From Stieleria neptunia (GTDB lineage Bacteria; Planctomycetota; Planctomycetia; Pirellulales; Pirellulaceae), in contig NZ_CP037423.1 in assembly GCF_007754155.1 (NCBI RefSeq), forward strand, positions 682,001-746,000: a stretch of 64,000 bases of DNA. Reading direction: 5' to 3'. Made by a program: the position numbers and the translations under genes. Shown one piece after another: positions 17,034 to 25,408 of this stretch. The notes under the pieces are model-generated. The model was not told where the DNA came from. It saw only the letters and a program-made list of their open reading frames with translations, and searched no databases. Positions within the stretch are counted from its first letter, which is position 1. Each line of letters starts with the position of its first letter.

Positions 17034-17699
17034 TCAATCGAGGAGACCTTTCAGACGCAGCAGTTTCGCCAACACGTTGAGTCGATGCTGGGACTGCTCG
17101 GTCCGCTGTTGAAGCTCCTTCAAGTATTGATATTCGTCCAGAAGAACGCCTTGCAATTGGGACTCCCAACGCTGGATCAGCAGCGGACCAAACAATAATG
17201 CTGCTTCGTGATCCATCGCATCGTAAGCCGGATCGGCGGACGATCGATCCAGCCGGTACCGCATCACCACGTAGCGCAGACGCCCCACCACAAGCTGTTC
17301 ATCGACCAGATGAAACCCGGCTTGCAACGCCCAACGCCGAACGGCATCGGGGCGGCGATTGGGTTGCAACACCAAGTCCGGCGGAACACGTTCGGGATGG
17401 GTTTCCAGAATGCGTGTGATCAATTCGCCGCCCATGCCACAGATGCTTAAACTGTCGGCTTCGCCCGGCGACAGCCCCGCCAGGCCATCGGCGAGCCGGA
17501 CGTCGGCGGCCAGTCCGACCAGCGTTGATCGCGAGTTTTCGCAGGGGCGTTGATTGACTTCGATCGCAATGCCACGTTCGATCCGTCCAGACGTCAACAA
17601 CGCCTTGAGCAGATGCCCATGGTCGGAACCGATGTCGGCGTGGACGCGACTGCGAATCTGCACCGCCACCGCTTTCAGGCGATCGTCAAGTTTCGGCAT
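17034..17699 (-). CDS. trmK: tRNA (adenine-22-N1)-methyltransferase TrmK
   Basis: TrmK methylates N1 of A22 in tRNA using S-adenosylmethionine. The 221-residue protein shows the family's Rossmann methyltransferase signature DIGSDHGHL (about 22-30), then GIAIEVNQRPCENS, ICGMGGELI (about 87-95) and VLQPNRRPD, the TrmK form of motif IV. A C-terminal helical hairpin (QYLKELQQRTEQSQHRL) is also typical. It is the last gene of a same-strand run after the alpha/beta hydrolase and creatininase genes, 17 bases behind the latter. Confidence 0.88.
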   Translation of the reverse strand: MPKLDDRLKAVAVQIRSRVHADIGSDHGHLLKALLTSGRIERGIAIEVNQRPCENSRSTLVGLAADVRLADGLAGLSPGEADSLSICGMGGELITRILETHPERVPPDLVLQPNRRPDAVRRWALQAGFHLVDEQLVVGRLRYVVMRYRLDRSSADPAYDAMDHEAALLFGPLLIQRWESQLQGVLLDEYQYLKELQQRTEQSQHRLNVLAKLLRLKGLLD

Positions 17700-17716
17700 C
17701 GTGATGCAAATAGGCG

Positions 17717-18499
17717 TCAGAAGGGAAACCGGTCGTCGACGTCGCTGTCGGCCAGTTCGACAAGAAACGTCGACAATCGATCGACCAAGACGTCCATCAA
17801 TTGACGTCCCTTCTCCGCGGTCGCGGGGTGTGGATTGCCCGAACCGGATTGGCGGGTCAGCAAATGCCAGGGGCGCGTGATCGAAACCCAGCCTTGATTG
17901 ACGGCATCAAAACGCGTTTGATTGACCGCTCCGTCATCGGCGGTGATCTTGCCATCGGCATCCACATCAACAAACTCGGAGAAATACGCCAGCCCGAGCG
18001 AGGTTTCCATTTCGCCGGCGTGATCACCCGCATCTTCGAAGATCTCTCGCTGCACATCGGCCGAGATCCCTCGAAACCAATCGCACAAAAACAAACGGCA
18101 CGGCGTCTGGTTGTACAATTCACGGAGCAACGGCTTGAACTCGTTTCCGCCATGGCTGTTCAAGATCAACAGTCGATTGATGCCGCTGTTGGACAGCGAC
18201 TCGGCAAGGTCCCGAATGACGATGCCCAACGTCGTCGGGTTCAAATTCATCGAGAGGGGAAACTTCGCTTGATTCGTTTCGGTGCCGTAGGGAATCGGCG
18301 GCAGCATCACGACACGTGCGCCGCGATCCCAAGCCGCTTCGCAGGCGCGACTCGCGATCGCTTCGGCTTGAAACGTATCGGTCCCGTACGGCAAATGAAG
18401 ATTGTGGGGCTCGGTCGCCCCGGTCGGCAGCACGGCAACTTGATAGTCGCAGTCCTTGACGAAGCCGTAATTGGTTTCTGAGAGGATCCAGGGACGCAT
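17717..18499 (-). CDS. Creatininase-family amidohydrolase
   Basis: This 260-residue metal-dependent amidohydrolase has the family's ligand pattern: TGATEPHNLHLPYGTDTFQA (Glu, two His and Asp), NSHGGNE, and HAGEMETS with the catalytic Glu/His. The family includes creatininase and FAPy deformylase; the substrate here cannot be told. The start at 18499 is chosen because the domain begins at MRPWILSETNYG and the upstream gene ends at 18505; a longer frame would overlap it. GGGAAG lies upstream as a ribosome site. Confidence 0.85.
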   Translation of the reverse strand: MRPWILSETNYGFVKDCDYQVAVLPTGATEPHNLHLPYGTDTFQAEAIASRACEAAWDRGARVVMLPPIPYGTETNQAKFPLSMNLNPTTLGIVIRDLAESLSNSGINRLLILNSHGGNEFKPLLRELYNQTPCRLFLCDWFRGISADVQREIFEDAGDHAGEMETSLGLAYFSEFVDVDADGKITADDGAVNQTRFDAVNQGWVSITRPWHLLTRQSGSGNPHPATAEKGRQLMDVLVDRLSTFLVELADSDVDDRFPF

Positions 18500-18504
18500 C
18501 GTGA

Positions 18505-19563
18505 TTACTTCCCGCTTTGTTCGTTTTCGGGTTCGACCTTGAACGAAATCAACCGGCCGGGACTCCAATTCACCGGCCGCCCCTTTGCTTGGGCGGCCAG
18601 CCAGTGGAGCGCCGCTTCGTGGACGATTTCATGACCGCCGTCAAACACCGTCAGTCGAGTCGTCCCCACGGTTCGCCGAAAAATCGGGGGATGACTCCCG
18701 TACAACGGATCCGACGTCGCTGCGTTGATTTGCTGCAGCCCGTCTGACACCTCACGCGTTTGATACAAGGCCTCGATCGCATCGGCGTCCAACGCGGCCG
18801 ACTGCGGAACCGCGGCGTTGAAGGCGAGCATCGAATGCGTAAACGGAACGCTTCCGGCGCGCCCGTCGTTGATGCCGTGATTGAGATCCAACGGAGGCAG
18901 ACGATCGGCCTTGGCGATCCAGTTCAATGGAGAACGATGCCAGGCGGCGTCACGAAGGTCCGGTGAGGCATCCGGCGCGCCACCAAGCACCGACTCGATC
19001 ATCGTGGCGTATCGATCAAACGAAGTTCCTCTGCATTGGCGATGCCAGGCCGCGATGTCTGAGATGCCACACCAGGCCGACACACCGGCCCATAACTCCG
19101 GCTCACGCGCCGCCATCAACATCGACGTGTGACCGCCGCCGGAAACGCCGATGCAATAAATTCGATTCGTGTCGATCGAAGTTTCGGACTTGGCAAAATC
19201 GACGGCGCTACGGATATCGGCCACGGCAAGATCCGAACCCATCGCTTCGGGGGTCTTGTTGATGCCACGAAAATTCGGATGGATGAAGGCCCAACCGGCC
19301 TGCTGGCACCACTTCGCGTACTGTGCCTCGCCACCGGATTGACGATAGTCGCTGGACCAGGTGTGCAAGGCAACCAGCAACGGCACCGGCTCTTCCGACT
19401 TCGGAGTCCAGATCAACGTCGGCTGCATCGAGCCGTCACCGTCGGATCGGTAGCGAGCTTCGCGGACACCCTGCGGGTAATCCGGCACCTGTGCGGCCGC
19501 ATGCACACTGAGAAGCATCATCGCGGCAGCGAGCAGTCCGACAGCAAGATTCTTCGTCAACAT
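18505..19563 (-). CDS. Secreted prolyl-oligopeptidase-type alpha/beta hydrolase
   Basis: This 352-residue exported serine hydrolase has a signal peptide (MLTKNLAVGLLAAAMMLLSV, ending HAAA) and the fold's markers: PLLVALHTWSS for the oxyanion strand, the nucleophile elbow GVSGGGHTSML, and a C-terminal catalytic His in FDGGHEIVH. DLNHGINDGRAGSV supplies the acid region. The start at 19563 begins exactly at the signal peptide. It sits 5 bases ahead of the creatininase gene. Peptidase or esterase activity cannot be separated by sequence. Confidence 0.82.
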   Translation of the reverse strand: MLTKNLAVGLLAAAMMLLSVHAAAQVPDYPQGVREARYRSDGDGSMQPTLIWTPKSEEPVPLLVALHTWSSDYRQSGGEAQYAKWCQQAGWAFIHPNFRGINKTPEAMGSDLAVADIRSAVDFAKSETSIDTNRIYCIGVSGGGHTSMLMAAREPELWAGVSAWCGISDIAAWHRQCRGTSFDRYATMIESVLGGAPDASPDLRDAAWHRSPLNWIAKADRLPPLDLNHGINDGRAGSVPFTHSMLAFNAAVPQSAALDADAIEALYQTREVSDGLQQINAATSDPLYGSHPPIFRRTVGTTRLTVFDGGHEIVHEAALHWLAAQAKGRPVNWSPGRLISFKVEPENEQSGK

Positions 19564-19606
19564 CAAAACAGTTGCCCTCTGGGCGGTATAAGATACGGGT
19601 TTCACA

Positions 19607-19631
19607 GTGGCGTAAGCTTCCAGCTTGCGAT
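19607..19631. repeat. TCC-loop hairpin repeat (family H)
   Basis: GGCGTAAGCT-TCC-AGCTTGCG forms a stem with a TCC loop. Other copies are at 23999, 36905 (four), 47533 (three) and 52356. It lies between two divergent hydrolase genes. Confidence 0.9.
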
Positions 19632-19658
19632 CCCCCTTCCATCATTCAAGGCCAGGAT

Positions 19659-20537
19659 ATGCTACACCTTCCAACCCGGTTCATGTCCCTGGCAGCGATT
19701 TTTGTCGGCTCGATTTGTTTTGCAGCCGATCCCATCGACATCTGGCCTGCTCTGGCTCCTGGCGAAACGACTCGATCGGTCGGCCAGGCATTGCCGCCGC
19801 GACCGGTCGGCAAGGGTAACGTCACGCGAATCGCCGGGGTCACCCGACCAACCCTGCAGGTCTATCGCCCTAAAAAACCAAACGGGACGGGCGTGGTGAT
19901 CTTGCCGGGCGGTGGTTTTTCGTACGTCGTACCCGATCTGGAAGGGTCTGAAGCTGCCGAGTGGCTCAATTCACTGGGCGTGACGGCTTTCGTGCTCAAT
20001 TACCGCACGAAGAACGATCCGGCACAAGTCGGATGGCGGCGTCCGGTGCAAGACATCCGGCGCGCGATGGCCGTGCTGCGATCCCAAGCCGAGCATTGGA
20101 AATTAAAACCCGATCGCATCGGCCTGCTCGGTTTTTCCGCCGGTGGCCAAGTCGCCGCCAGATTCATGAGCGACCCGACGACGCTGACCTACGATCGAGT
20201 GGATTCGATCGATGACGTCGACCCTCGGCCTGACTTTGCGATGCTCGTCTATCCCTGGCGGATGTACGATGCAGCGACGGATGGCTTCGTCGATGGAATC
20301 AACGTACCGGCGACAGCGCCACCAACCTTTTTGGTCCATACGCATGATGATAACTCGACTGCGCTCGGAACGGTCTTGTATTACATGCAGCTTAAGAAAC
20401 ATAACATCGCAGCCGAGCTTCACGTGTTCGGCAACGGCGGACACGGCTACGGCATCCGTCCGGTTGAGGGCTCCTTGATCTCGACCTGGCCCTCGCAAGC
20501 CGCCAACTTCTTGCGCTCACAATCTTTTGTCGAATGA
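19659..20537 (+). CDS. Secreted alpha/beta hydrolase (esterase/xylanase-like)
   Basis: This 292-residue exported hydrolase resembles the acetyl-xylan-esterase/BD-FAE group. A signal peptide (LPTRFMSLAAIFVGSICFA) is followed by VVILPGGGFSYVVPDLEG for the oxyanion hole, the nucleophile elbow GLLGFSAGGQVAARF, and the His loop FGNGGHGYG. DDNSTAL gives the acid. The start at 19659 has AGG about six bases upstream. It is divergent from the other hydrolase gene across a family H repeat. Deacetylation of plant or algal polysaccharide is a reasonable guess. Confidence 0.85.
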   Translation: MLHLPTRFMSLAAIFVGSICFAADPIDIWPALAPGETTRSVGQALPPRPVGKGNVTRIAGVTRPTLQVYRPKKPNGTGVVILPGGGFSYVVPDLEGSEAAEWLNSLGVTAFVLNYRTKNDPAQVGWRRPVQDIRRAMAVLRSQAEHWKLKPDRIGLLGFSAGGQVAARFMSDPTTLTYDRVDSIDDVDPRPDFAMLVYPWRMYDAATDGFVDGINVPATAPPTFLVHTHDDNSTALGTVLYYMQLKKHNIAAELHVFGNGGHGYGIRPVEGSLISTWPSQAANFLRSQSFVE

Positions 20538-20569
20538 TCGGCGTGGGCCGTGAGAGGTGCGGACTCAAC

Positions 20570-20627
20570 CTGGGGGACGCTGGAAGGTCTCACGCAAAGA
20601 CGCCGAGCCGCAAAGGTTAGTACCCAG
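20570..20627 (+). repeat. Left flanking direct repeat of the GxxExxY cassette
   Basis: It begins CTGGGGGACGCTGGAAGGTC and continues TCACGCAAAGACGCCGAGCC. It differs from the copy at 21175-21232 at only a few positions over the first 53 bases. The two bracket the GxxExxY gene. Confidence 0.9.
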
Positions 20628-20664
20628 GTCCGCTCGTGAGTAATTCTCGAATCAGAGAATCTAT

Positions 20665-21048
20665 TCAATCACGGAGACCGTTGACCACGCGTGAGATCCC
20701 ATTCTTGATTAGCTTGTCTCCGAAGTTAATCAGCAGTCCCAGCCGTCGATCAGAAAGTTTGACGTAAGTGAGCAGTTGCTTTTTGTGCACTGGATGAATC
20801 GATTCCACCGATTTCAGTTCAACAACGACCATTCCGTTCACGACTAAATCTGCCTCAAAACCCTTATCAAATTCAAGGTCGTCCCAGACGATTGGCACCG
20901 GGTGCTTGGGCTGAACACTCATTCCCCGTTTTCTCAATTCGTACACCATGATCTCTTGGTAAACCGATTCAAGAAGTCCGGGCCCGAGTTTGACGTGCAT
21001 ATGATACGCCACGTCAACAATCACCTTTGCAATTTGGTTTTCATCCAT
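20665..21048 (-). CDS. GxxExxY family protein
   Basis: This 127-residue stand-alone protein carries GPGLLESVYQ (the G-x2-E-x2-Y signature) near residues 21-30, then FEADLVVNGMVVVELKSVESI. The Asp and Glu-x-Lys there resemble a PD-(D/E)xK nuclease core. The family often occurs in many copies in planctomycete and Bacteroidetes genomes; its function is not established. ATG 21048 is preferred because GGAG lies 8 bases upstream and the conserved domain starts there; in-frame ATGs at 21060 and 21081 also exist. The gene is bracketed by near-identical direct repeats, so it looks like a mobile cassette. Confidence 0.88.
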   Translation of the reverse strand: MDENQIAKVIVDVAYHMHVKLGPGLLESVYQEIMVYELRKRGMSVQPKHPVPIVWDDLEFDKGFEADLVVNGMVVVELKSVESIHPVHKKQLLTYVKLSDRRLGLLINFGDKLIKNGISRVVNGLRD

Positions 21049-21460
21049 CGAATTCTCCATCGCGTAATTGTATTGGGGCAACGTCGCTCAGTATGTCGCT
21101 CGACGCATGGAACGAAAAGCTGTCACGGAAGGAATCCTCGAGATCTCATTGGCGCCTTTGCGTGTGTCATCAGGCTGGGGGACGCTGGAAGGTCTCACGC
21201 AAAGACGCCAAGACGCAAAGGTCAGTACCTGGAGGCGGTTGCGGATGAAATGGACGTGGATCGTAAGTCGCTCCATCCGCGGTCCATTCTCCAACCTCTT
21301 CTTTGCGGCTTGGCGCCTTTGCGTGTGCTCCTCCCCGATGCGTCGATGCCAAGAACGGCTGTGATACGATTTTCGCTGACGGTTACTCCTTGGCGGTCAT
21401 TGAGTCTAGAATAGTTTGCACCCGAAATGCCTCGAACTTGTCACCTTCTCGTGAAATACT
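21049..21460. other. Repeat-rich gap between GxxExxY and sulfatase genes
   Basis: I see no gene here. Besides the direct repeat at 21175-21232 there are inverted partial copies containing GGCGCCTTTGCGTGTG at about 21151-21166 and 21318-21333. TAGAAT at 21407-21412 could be the -10 element of the sulfatase gene at 21461. Confidence 0.6.
21175..21232 (+). repeat. Right flanking direct repeat of the GxxExxY cassette
   Basis: This is the second copy of the repeat at 20570-20627, in the same orientation. It reads CTGGGGGACGCTGGAAGGTC, then TCACGCAAAGACGCCAAGAC. Confidence 0.9.
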
Positions 21461-23542
21461 ATGCGATTCAAACGTCGGCGATCTCTCGTCCAGATTGCTT
21501 CTAGCCTTGCTTTGTTTGGGTTGGCTTCATCCGTGATGATCGAGGTTGGCTTGGCCGAGGACTCGCGTCCCAACGTCGTGATGATCATCGTCGACGATCT
21601 GAACGACTTGCCGCTCTCTCCCGATGGCAAACCGGTGATCAAAACACCGAACATCGATCGAATCGCTCGTCGCGGTGTCACGTTCACCAATGCCCATTGC
21701 AACGATCCGATCTGCGCGCCCTCGCGGGCCAGCATGTTGTTCGGACTCTATCCGCAAACCAGCGGCTTGTACTGGTTCGAGAAATGGAAAGAGAACGGCG
21801 TTCTGAATCAATGCGTGTCGCTCAATCGACACCTACAAAGCCACGGCTACTCCGTTTTCGGCACCGGTAAGATTTACCATGGTGGTCAATCCGACGGGGC
21901 GTTTGATCAGCGCGGACCCAAGCCTGATGTAGGGCCCTGGCCGTGGGATGGAAAGTCAAATCAAAGTCATCTGCCGCATCCGGCGATGATGTACCTGTAC
22001 GACACCGATGGTGACATGGATTACAAGTGGGAACACCACTTCGGTCCGCTGTCGATGATCCCGGATTGGAAGCCGGATCCCCAAGCGGGAATCCCCGGTT
22101 ACAAGGGCTGGCGGTTGGGCGGCAAGCCGTTTCGTTACAACGGCGATGATGACCGAGACAAGCTGGCCGATGAACGGTGCGCCGAGTGGTCGGCCGGCAT
22201 GATCGCCGCGGAACATGATCGGCCCTTCGCGATCTTCACGGGATTGGTCCGGACGCACACGCCGCTCTATGCGCCCCAAGAATACTTCGACCGTTTCCCC
22301 ATCGATTCGATCGAGTTGCCTGAGACGATCGAAGGTGACTTGGACGATTGTGCGACCGCGTTGGCGGACCCATCACTCTATGGTTTCCGGCGGTACAACA
22401 TGCTCGTGCGTCACAAAGACCGGCAACTCTACAAGCAGTGGCTGCAAGCCTATCTGGCCTGTGTTTCCTTCGTCGACGATCAAGTCGGAAAGATTCTGGA
22501 CGCGGTTGACGCGAGTCCCGAGCGCGATAACACGATCGTGATCTTCACCAGCGATCACGGATTTCATATGGGTGAAAAGGAGTTCCTGTACAAGCAGAGT
22601 TTATGGGACGGCGCGACGCGGATCCCGCTGATCATCGCCGGTGTCGACGGGATGCCTCAAGGCGTGACGTGTGACCGTCCGGTCTCGTGGATCGATTTAT
22701 ATCCGACGTTAAACGAACTGTGCGGATTGCCGCGAGAACCCAATGCCGCTTCGGGCGGTTACAAATTGCAAGGGCACAGTCTGGTCCCCCTGGTGATGTC
22801 GCCTGACGGTGACTGGGACGGTCCCGATGTCGCGATCACGGCATTGCCGGGCAAAGACCACAGCCAACACGAGCGACATGGCGGCACCTGGTTCCCGCAT
22901 TTTTCCGTCCGCAGCAAGCAGTATCGATACACACTTTGTGCCAGCGGTGAAGAAGAACTGTATGACTTCGACGCCGATCCCCGCGAGTGGACGAATCTCG
23001 CGAACGATCCGGCTTACGCTGCGATCAAAGCTTCACTGAAAGACCAGCTGATCGCGTTGCGTGATGGCCCGAATTGGAAGTCTCTGGATGACCTGCATCG
23101 TTGGACCTACGGGGCGCAGAAAGGTGGCGTCGCATCCGAGGATGGGACGTTGACGTTCAGCGGACATTCATCTTCCTACCTGGCGACGATCGCAAAGTAC
23201 AAAAACTTCGAATGGGAATTCGAAGCCAAGTCGCCCGACACGCGGCAGATGCGGATCAGCTATCACGCCCGCGTGAAAGACAACCGTGTCGCGGGAACCG
23301 TCGTCAATGTTCCACCCACCGCATCGAACTTGCAAGGCAATGCGGTGCCATTTACCCCGGGGCAATGGAATCGCTATCGCATTCGCGTGGTTGGTGGGCG
23401 TTGTCAAGTTTGGATCAACGGCAGATTGCACAGTGATAGGGTCAAGGCGTCCGGCGACGGTCTGGGAGTGTTCGGGATTGATTTCCCCGGAGCTGCCCAG
23501 CCGACCCTAAGCATACGCGCCGTGCGAGTGCGTCCGCTGTAG
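21461..23542 (+). CDS. Secreted sulfatase with C-terminal LamG-like module
   Basis: This 693-residue formylglycine sulfatase removes sulfate esters, probably from polysaccharides. A signal peptide (IASSLALFGLASSVMIEVGLA) precedes PNVVMIIVDDLND, whose D45 and D46 bind calcium. C85 in ICAPSRASM is the residue converted to formylglycine (C-x-P-S-R). GTGKIYHGG and IVIFTSDHGFHMGE are further active-site blocks. The layout resembles iduronate-2-sulfatase-type enzymes. Residues about 535-693 form an added beta-rich module (YLATIAKYKNFEWEFEAKSP, GQWNRYRIRVVGGRCQVWIN) like LamG/DUF1080 domains, probably for glycan binding. Confidence 0.93.
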   Translation: MRFKRRRSLVQIASSLALFGLASSVMIEVGLAEDSRPNVVMIIVDDLNDLPLSPDGKPVIKTPNIDRIARRGVTFTNAHCNDPICAPSRASMLFGLYPQTSGLYWFEKWKENGVLNQCVSLNRHLQSHGYSVFGTGKIYHGGQSDGAFDQRGPKPDVGPWPWDGKSNQSHLPHPAMMYLYDTDGDMDYKWEHHFGPLSMIPDWKPDPQAGIPGYKGWRLGGKPFRYNGDDDRDKLADERCAEWSAGMIAAEHDRPFAIFTGLVRTHTPLYAPQEYFDRFPIDSIELPETIEGDLDDCATALADPSLYGFRRYNMLVRHKDRQLYKQWLQAYLACVSFVDDQVGKILDAVDASPERDNTIVIFTSDHGFHMGEKEFLYKQSLWDGATRIPLIIAGVDGMPQGVTCDRPVSWIDLYPTLNELCGLPREPNAASGGYKLQGHSLVPLVMSPDGDWDGPDVAITALPGKDHSQHERHGGTWFPHFSVRSKQYRYTLCASGEEELYDFDADPREWTNLANDPAYAAIKASLKDQLIALRDGPNWKSLDDLHRWTYGAQKGGVASEDGTLTFSGHSSSYLATIAKYKNFEWEFEAKSPDTRQMRISYHARVKDNRVAGTVVNVPPTASNLQGNAVPFTPGQWNRYRIRVVGGRCQVWINGRLHSDRVKASGDGLGVFGIDFPGAAQPTLSIRAVRVRPL

Positions 23543-23560
23543 CCAACCTCGTCCGCCTGG

Positions 23561-23694
23561 GCAATGCTGTGAAGCATTTTTTAGCGGTAGGGCGCGAGCC
23601 CTCCGGTGTTTTGGCAAACATGAAGAACCGGAGGGCTCGCGCCCTGCCGCTAAAATCTCAAGATACGCATGGGGAAAATACTTCACAGCGTTGC
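23561..23694. repeat. Long palindromic repeat (family P), full copy
   Basis: Outer arms GCTGTGAAGCATTTT and TACTTCACAGCGTTGC, middle arms TTTTAGCGGTAGG and CTGCCGCTAAAA, and inner arms GGGCGCGAGCCCTCCGGT and ACCGGAGGGCTCGCGCC nest around TTTTGGCAAACATGAAG. It starts 19 bases after the sulfatase stop. Further on (about 23743-23828) GACAAGAAAATGG and CATTTTCTTGTC form another inverted pair. Confidence 0.9.
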
Positions 23695-23851
23695 CGACTG
23701 GGTTGGCCCAAAAACGGTGGGCAGAAAAATCCCGGCGTAGAAAACGAGACAAGAAAATGGATGACAAGAAATTAAGCTGAGGAGTGTTTGGCGAATCCGG
23801 TGTCGGATCCAAGTCATTTTCTTGTCACCTATTTTCCTGTCGATCATCTCT

Positions 23852-23980
23852 CAGCCCAGTGATCCGGAGGCCGGTGAAGCGTTTTCGTACACTTACGCGA
23901 CCAGCGCCACTCCGATCACGGTGGGGCAGTACTCTTGGAACGCCGACAACGGGTTTCGGGTGGTTCGATCGGTGAAGTGA
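23852..23980 (+). pseudogene. Possible C-terminal remnant of a decayed gene
   Basis: One frame reads QPSDPEAGEAFSYTYATSAT, then PITVGQYSWNADNGFRVVRS, then VK and a stop. It has no start, and the upstream sequence is repeat-like. The ending NGFRVVRS resembles the last residues of formylglycine-generating-enzyme-type domains. This is a tentative call from protein-like composition alone. Confidence 0.3.
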
Positions 23981-23998
23981 TCAATCGGTGAAGTGATC

Positions 23999-24026
23999 GA
24001 TCGCAAGCTGGAAGCTTACGCCACTT
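23999..24026. repeat. TCC-loop hairpin repeat (family H)
   Basis: This is the reverse-complement copy (TCGCAAGCTGGAAGCTTACG, then CCACT) of the 19607 repeat. It ends 4 bases from the stop of the glutamate dehydrogenase gene. Confidence 0.9.
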
Positions 24027-24029
24027 GTT

Positions 24030-25280
24030 TCAACGTGGCAGGTCTTTGGCTTCGGCGTAGGGGCGTCGCGAAAGTGCAGCCTCGCCGACACGCTGGATCG
24101 CCAAAATGAACGCGGCGGTACGCAGATCAACGTCCCGTGTCTTGGCAACGGCGGCCACCGCTTCGTAGGCCTTGCGCATGTGGTCGGACAACTCGTGTCG
24201 GATGCGTCCGAGTTCCCAGCGGAATTGTTGAATGTTCTGCGCCCATTCAAAATAGCTGACGGTCACGCCGCCGGCGTTGGCCAAAATATCGGGCACGACC
24301 AGAATGCCGCGTCGCCGAAAGATCTCGTCGGCTTCCGGCGTCGTCGGCGAGTTGGCGGCTTCGACGATGATGCTCGCCCGGACGTCTTCCGCGTTGTCTT
24401 TGGTCAGCACGTCGCCGAGTGCGGCGGGGACCAAGACATCGCAGTCCCAGGTCAACACGTCGGAGCTCTCAAACGCGTCGCCACCGGGAAACTTGGCGAC
24501 GCTGCCATGGCGGGCGGTCCAGGCAACCAACTCGTCGATGTTGAGGCCTTCGGGATTCGAGACGCCGCCGGCATGATCGCCGACGGCGACGATCTTGGCT
24601 CCCAGTTCCGCCATCGTCCGCGCCGCAAAACTGCCCACGTTGCCGAACCCTTGAAACGCCACCGTGACGTCTGTGATGGATTGTTTCTGTGATCGAAGCA
24701 CTTCTTCCAACACGATCGTGACCCCGCGCCCGGTCGCCTCTTCGCGGCCTTCGGATCCGAACAAATGCAACGGCTTGCCCGTCACGACGCCGGGAGAGAA
24801 TCCGGCGTACTTGGAGTACTCGTCCATGATCCAGCCCATGATTTTGGCGTTTGTGTTGACGTCCGGGGCGGGGATGTCGATGGTGGGGCCGATGACATCC
24901 TTGATTTGGCCGACGAAGGTCCGCGTGATCTCGTTCAATTCACGCTCGCTCAAATCGGTTGGGTCACAGTTGATGCCGCCCTTGGCGCCGCCGTAGGGGA
25001 CGTCGACGACCGCGGTTTTCCAAGTCATCAAATTGGCCAGCGCCGTCGCTTCGTCTTCGTCGACCGAAGGGTGGTACCGCAATCCACCCTTCATCGGCCC
25101 ACGGACACGGCTGTGTTGCACTCGGTATCCCGTATGCTTGATCAGTTTCCCTTCGTCACTCTCGGTGATCAGACCGACCTTCACGATCCGCAGCGGGGTC
25201 AGCAGGATGTCACGCACGCGATCGGAAAGTCCCAGAACGTTGGCGGCACGGCAGAAATACGCTCGGCTTTCTTCTAACAT
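24030..25280 (-). CDS. gdhA: Glutamate dehydrogenase (Glu/Leu/Phe/Val family)
   Basis: This 416-residue cytoplasmic enzyme interconverts glutamate and 2-oxoglutarate plus ammonia. MKGGLRYHPSVDEDEATALA and VPYGGAKGGINCDP are the substrate site with the catalytic Lys, and VTVAFQGFGNVGSFAAR is the dinucleotide-binding motif. The length is normal for the hexameric bacterial/archaeal type. The start is ATG 25280 with an in-frame GTG at 25283 just ahead; AAGGGA lies upstream. The last codon is followed almost at once by a family H repeat. Cofactor choice cannot be settled by eye. Confidence 0.93.
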   Translation of the reverse strand: MLEESRAYFCRAANVLGLSDRVRDILLTPLRIVKVGLITESDEGKLIKHTGYRVQHSRVRGPMKGGLRYHPSVDEDEATALANLMTWKTAVVDVPYGGAKGGINCDPTDLSERELNEITRTFVGQIKDVIGPTIDIPAPDVNTNAKIMGWIMDEYSKYAGFSPGVVTGKPLHLFGSEGREEATGRGVTIVLEEVLRSQKQSITDVTVAFQGFGNVGSFAARTMAELGAKIVAVGDHAGGVSNPEGLNIDELVAWTARHGSVAKFPGGDAFESSDVLTWDCDVLVPAALGDVLTKDNAEDVRASIIVEAANSPTTPEADEIFRRRGILVVPDILANAGGVTVSYFEWAQNIQQFRWELGRIRHELSDHMRKAYEAVAAVAKTRDVDLRTAAFILAIQRVGEAALSRRPYAEAKDLPR

Positions 25281-25371
25281 CACGATGTCCCTTTGGTTAG
25301 ATTCACTTTTGCCCCGCTTGAAATGAGTTTAGTCGGTTTTGGCCAACCATGGTTTGATCTGGGCTGCGGGG

Positions 25372-25377
25372 TACAAT
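25372..25377 (+). promoter_or_regulatory. Possible -10 element of the Uma2 gene
   Basis: TACAAT lies 31 bases before the ATG at 25409 after a G-rich stretch (GCTGCGGGG). No good -35 box is seen. Confidence 0.3.
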
Positions 25378-25408
25378 AACAAGACACACAGGATTTCGGA
25401 GTAGGTCG

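Noticed and set aside
20570..21340. Direct and inverted repeats considered as a CRISPR array
   Set aside because: There are only two long copies with a gene between and no regular spacers.
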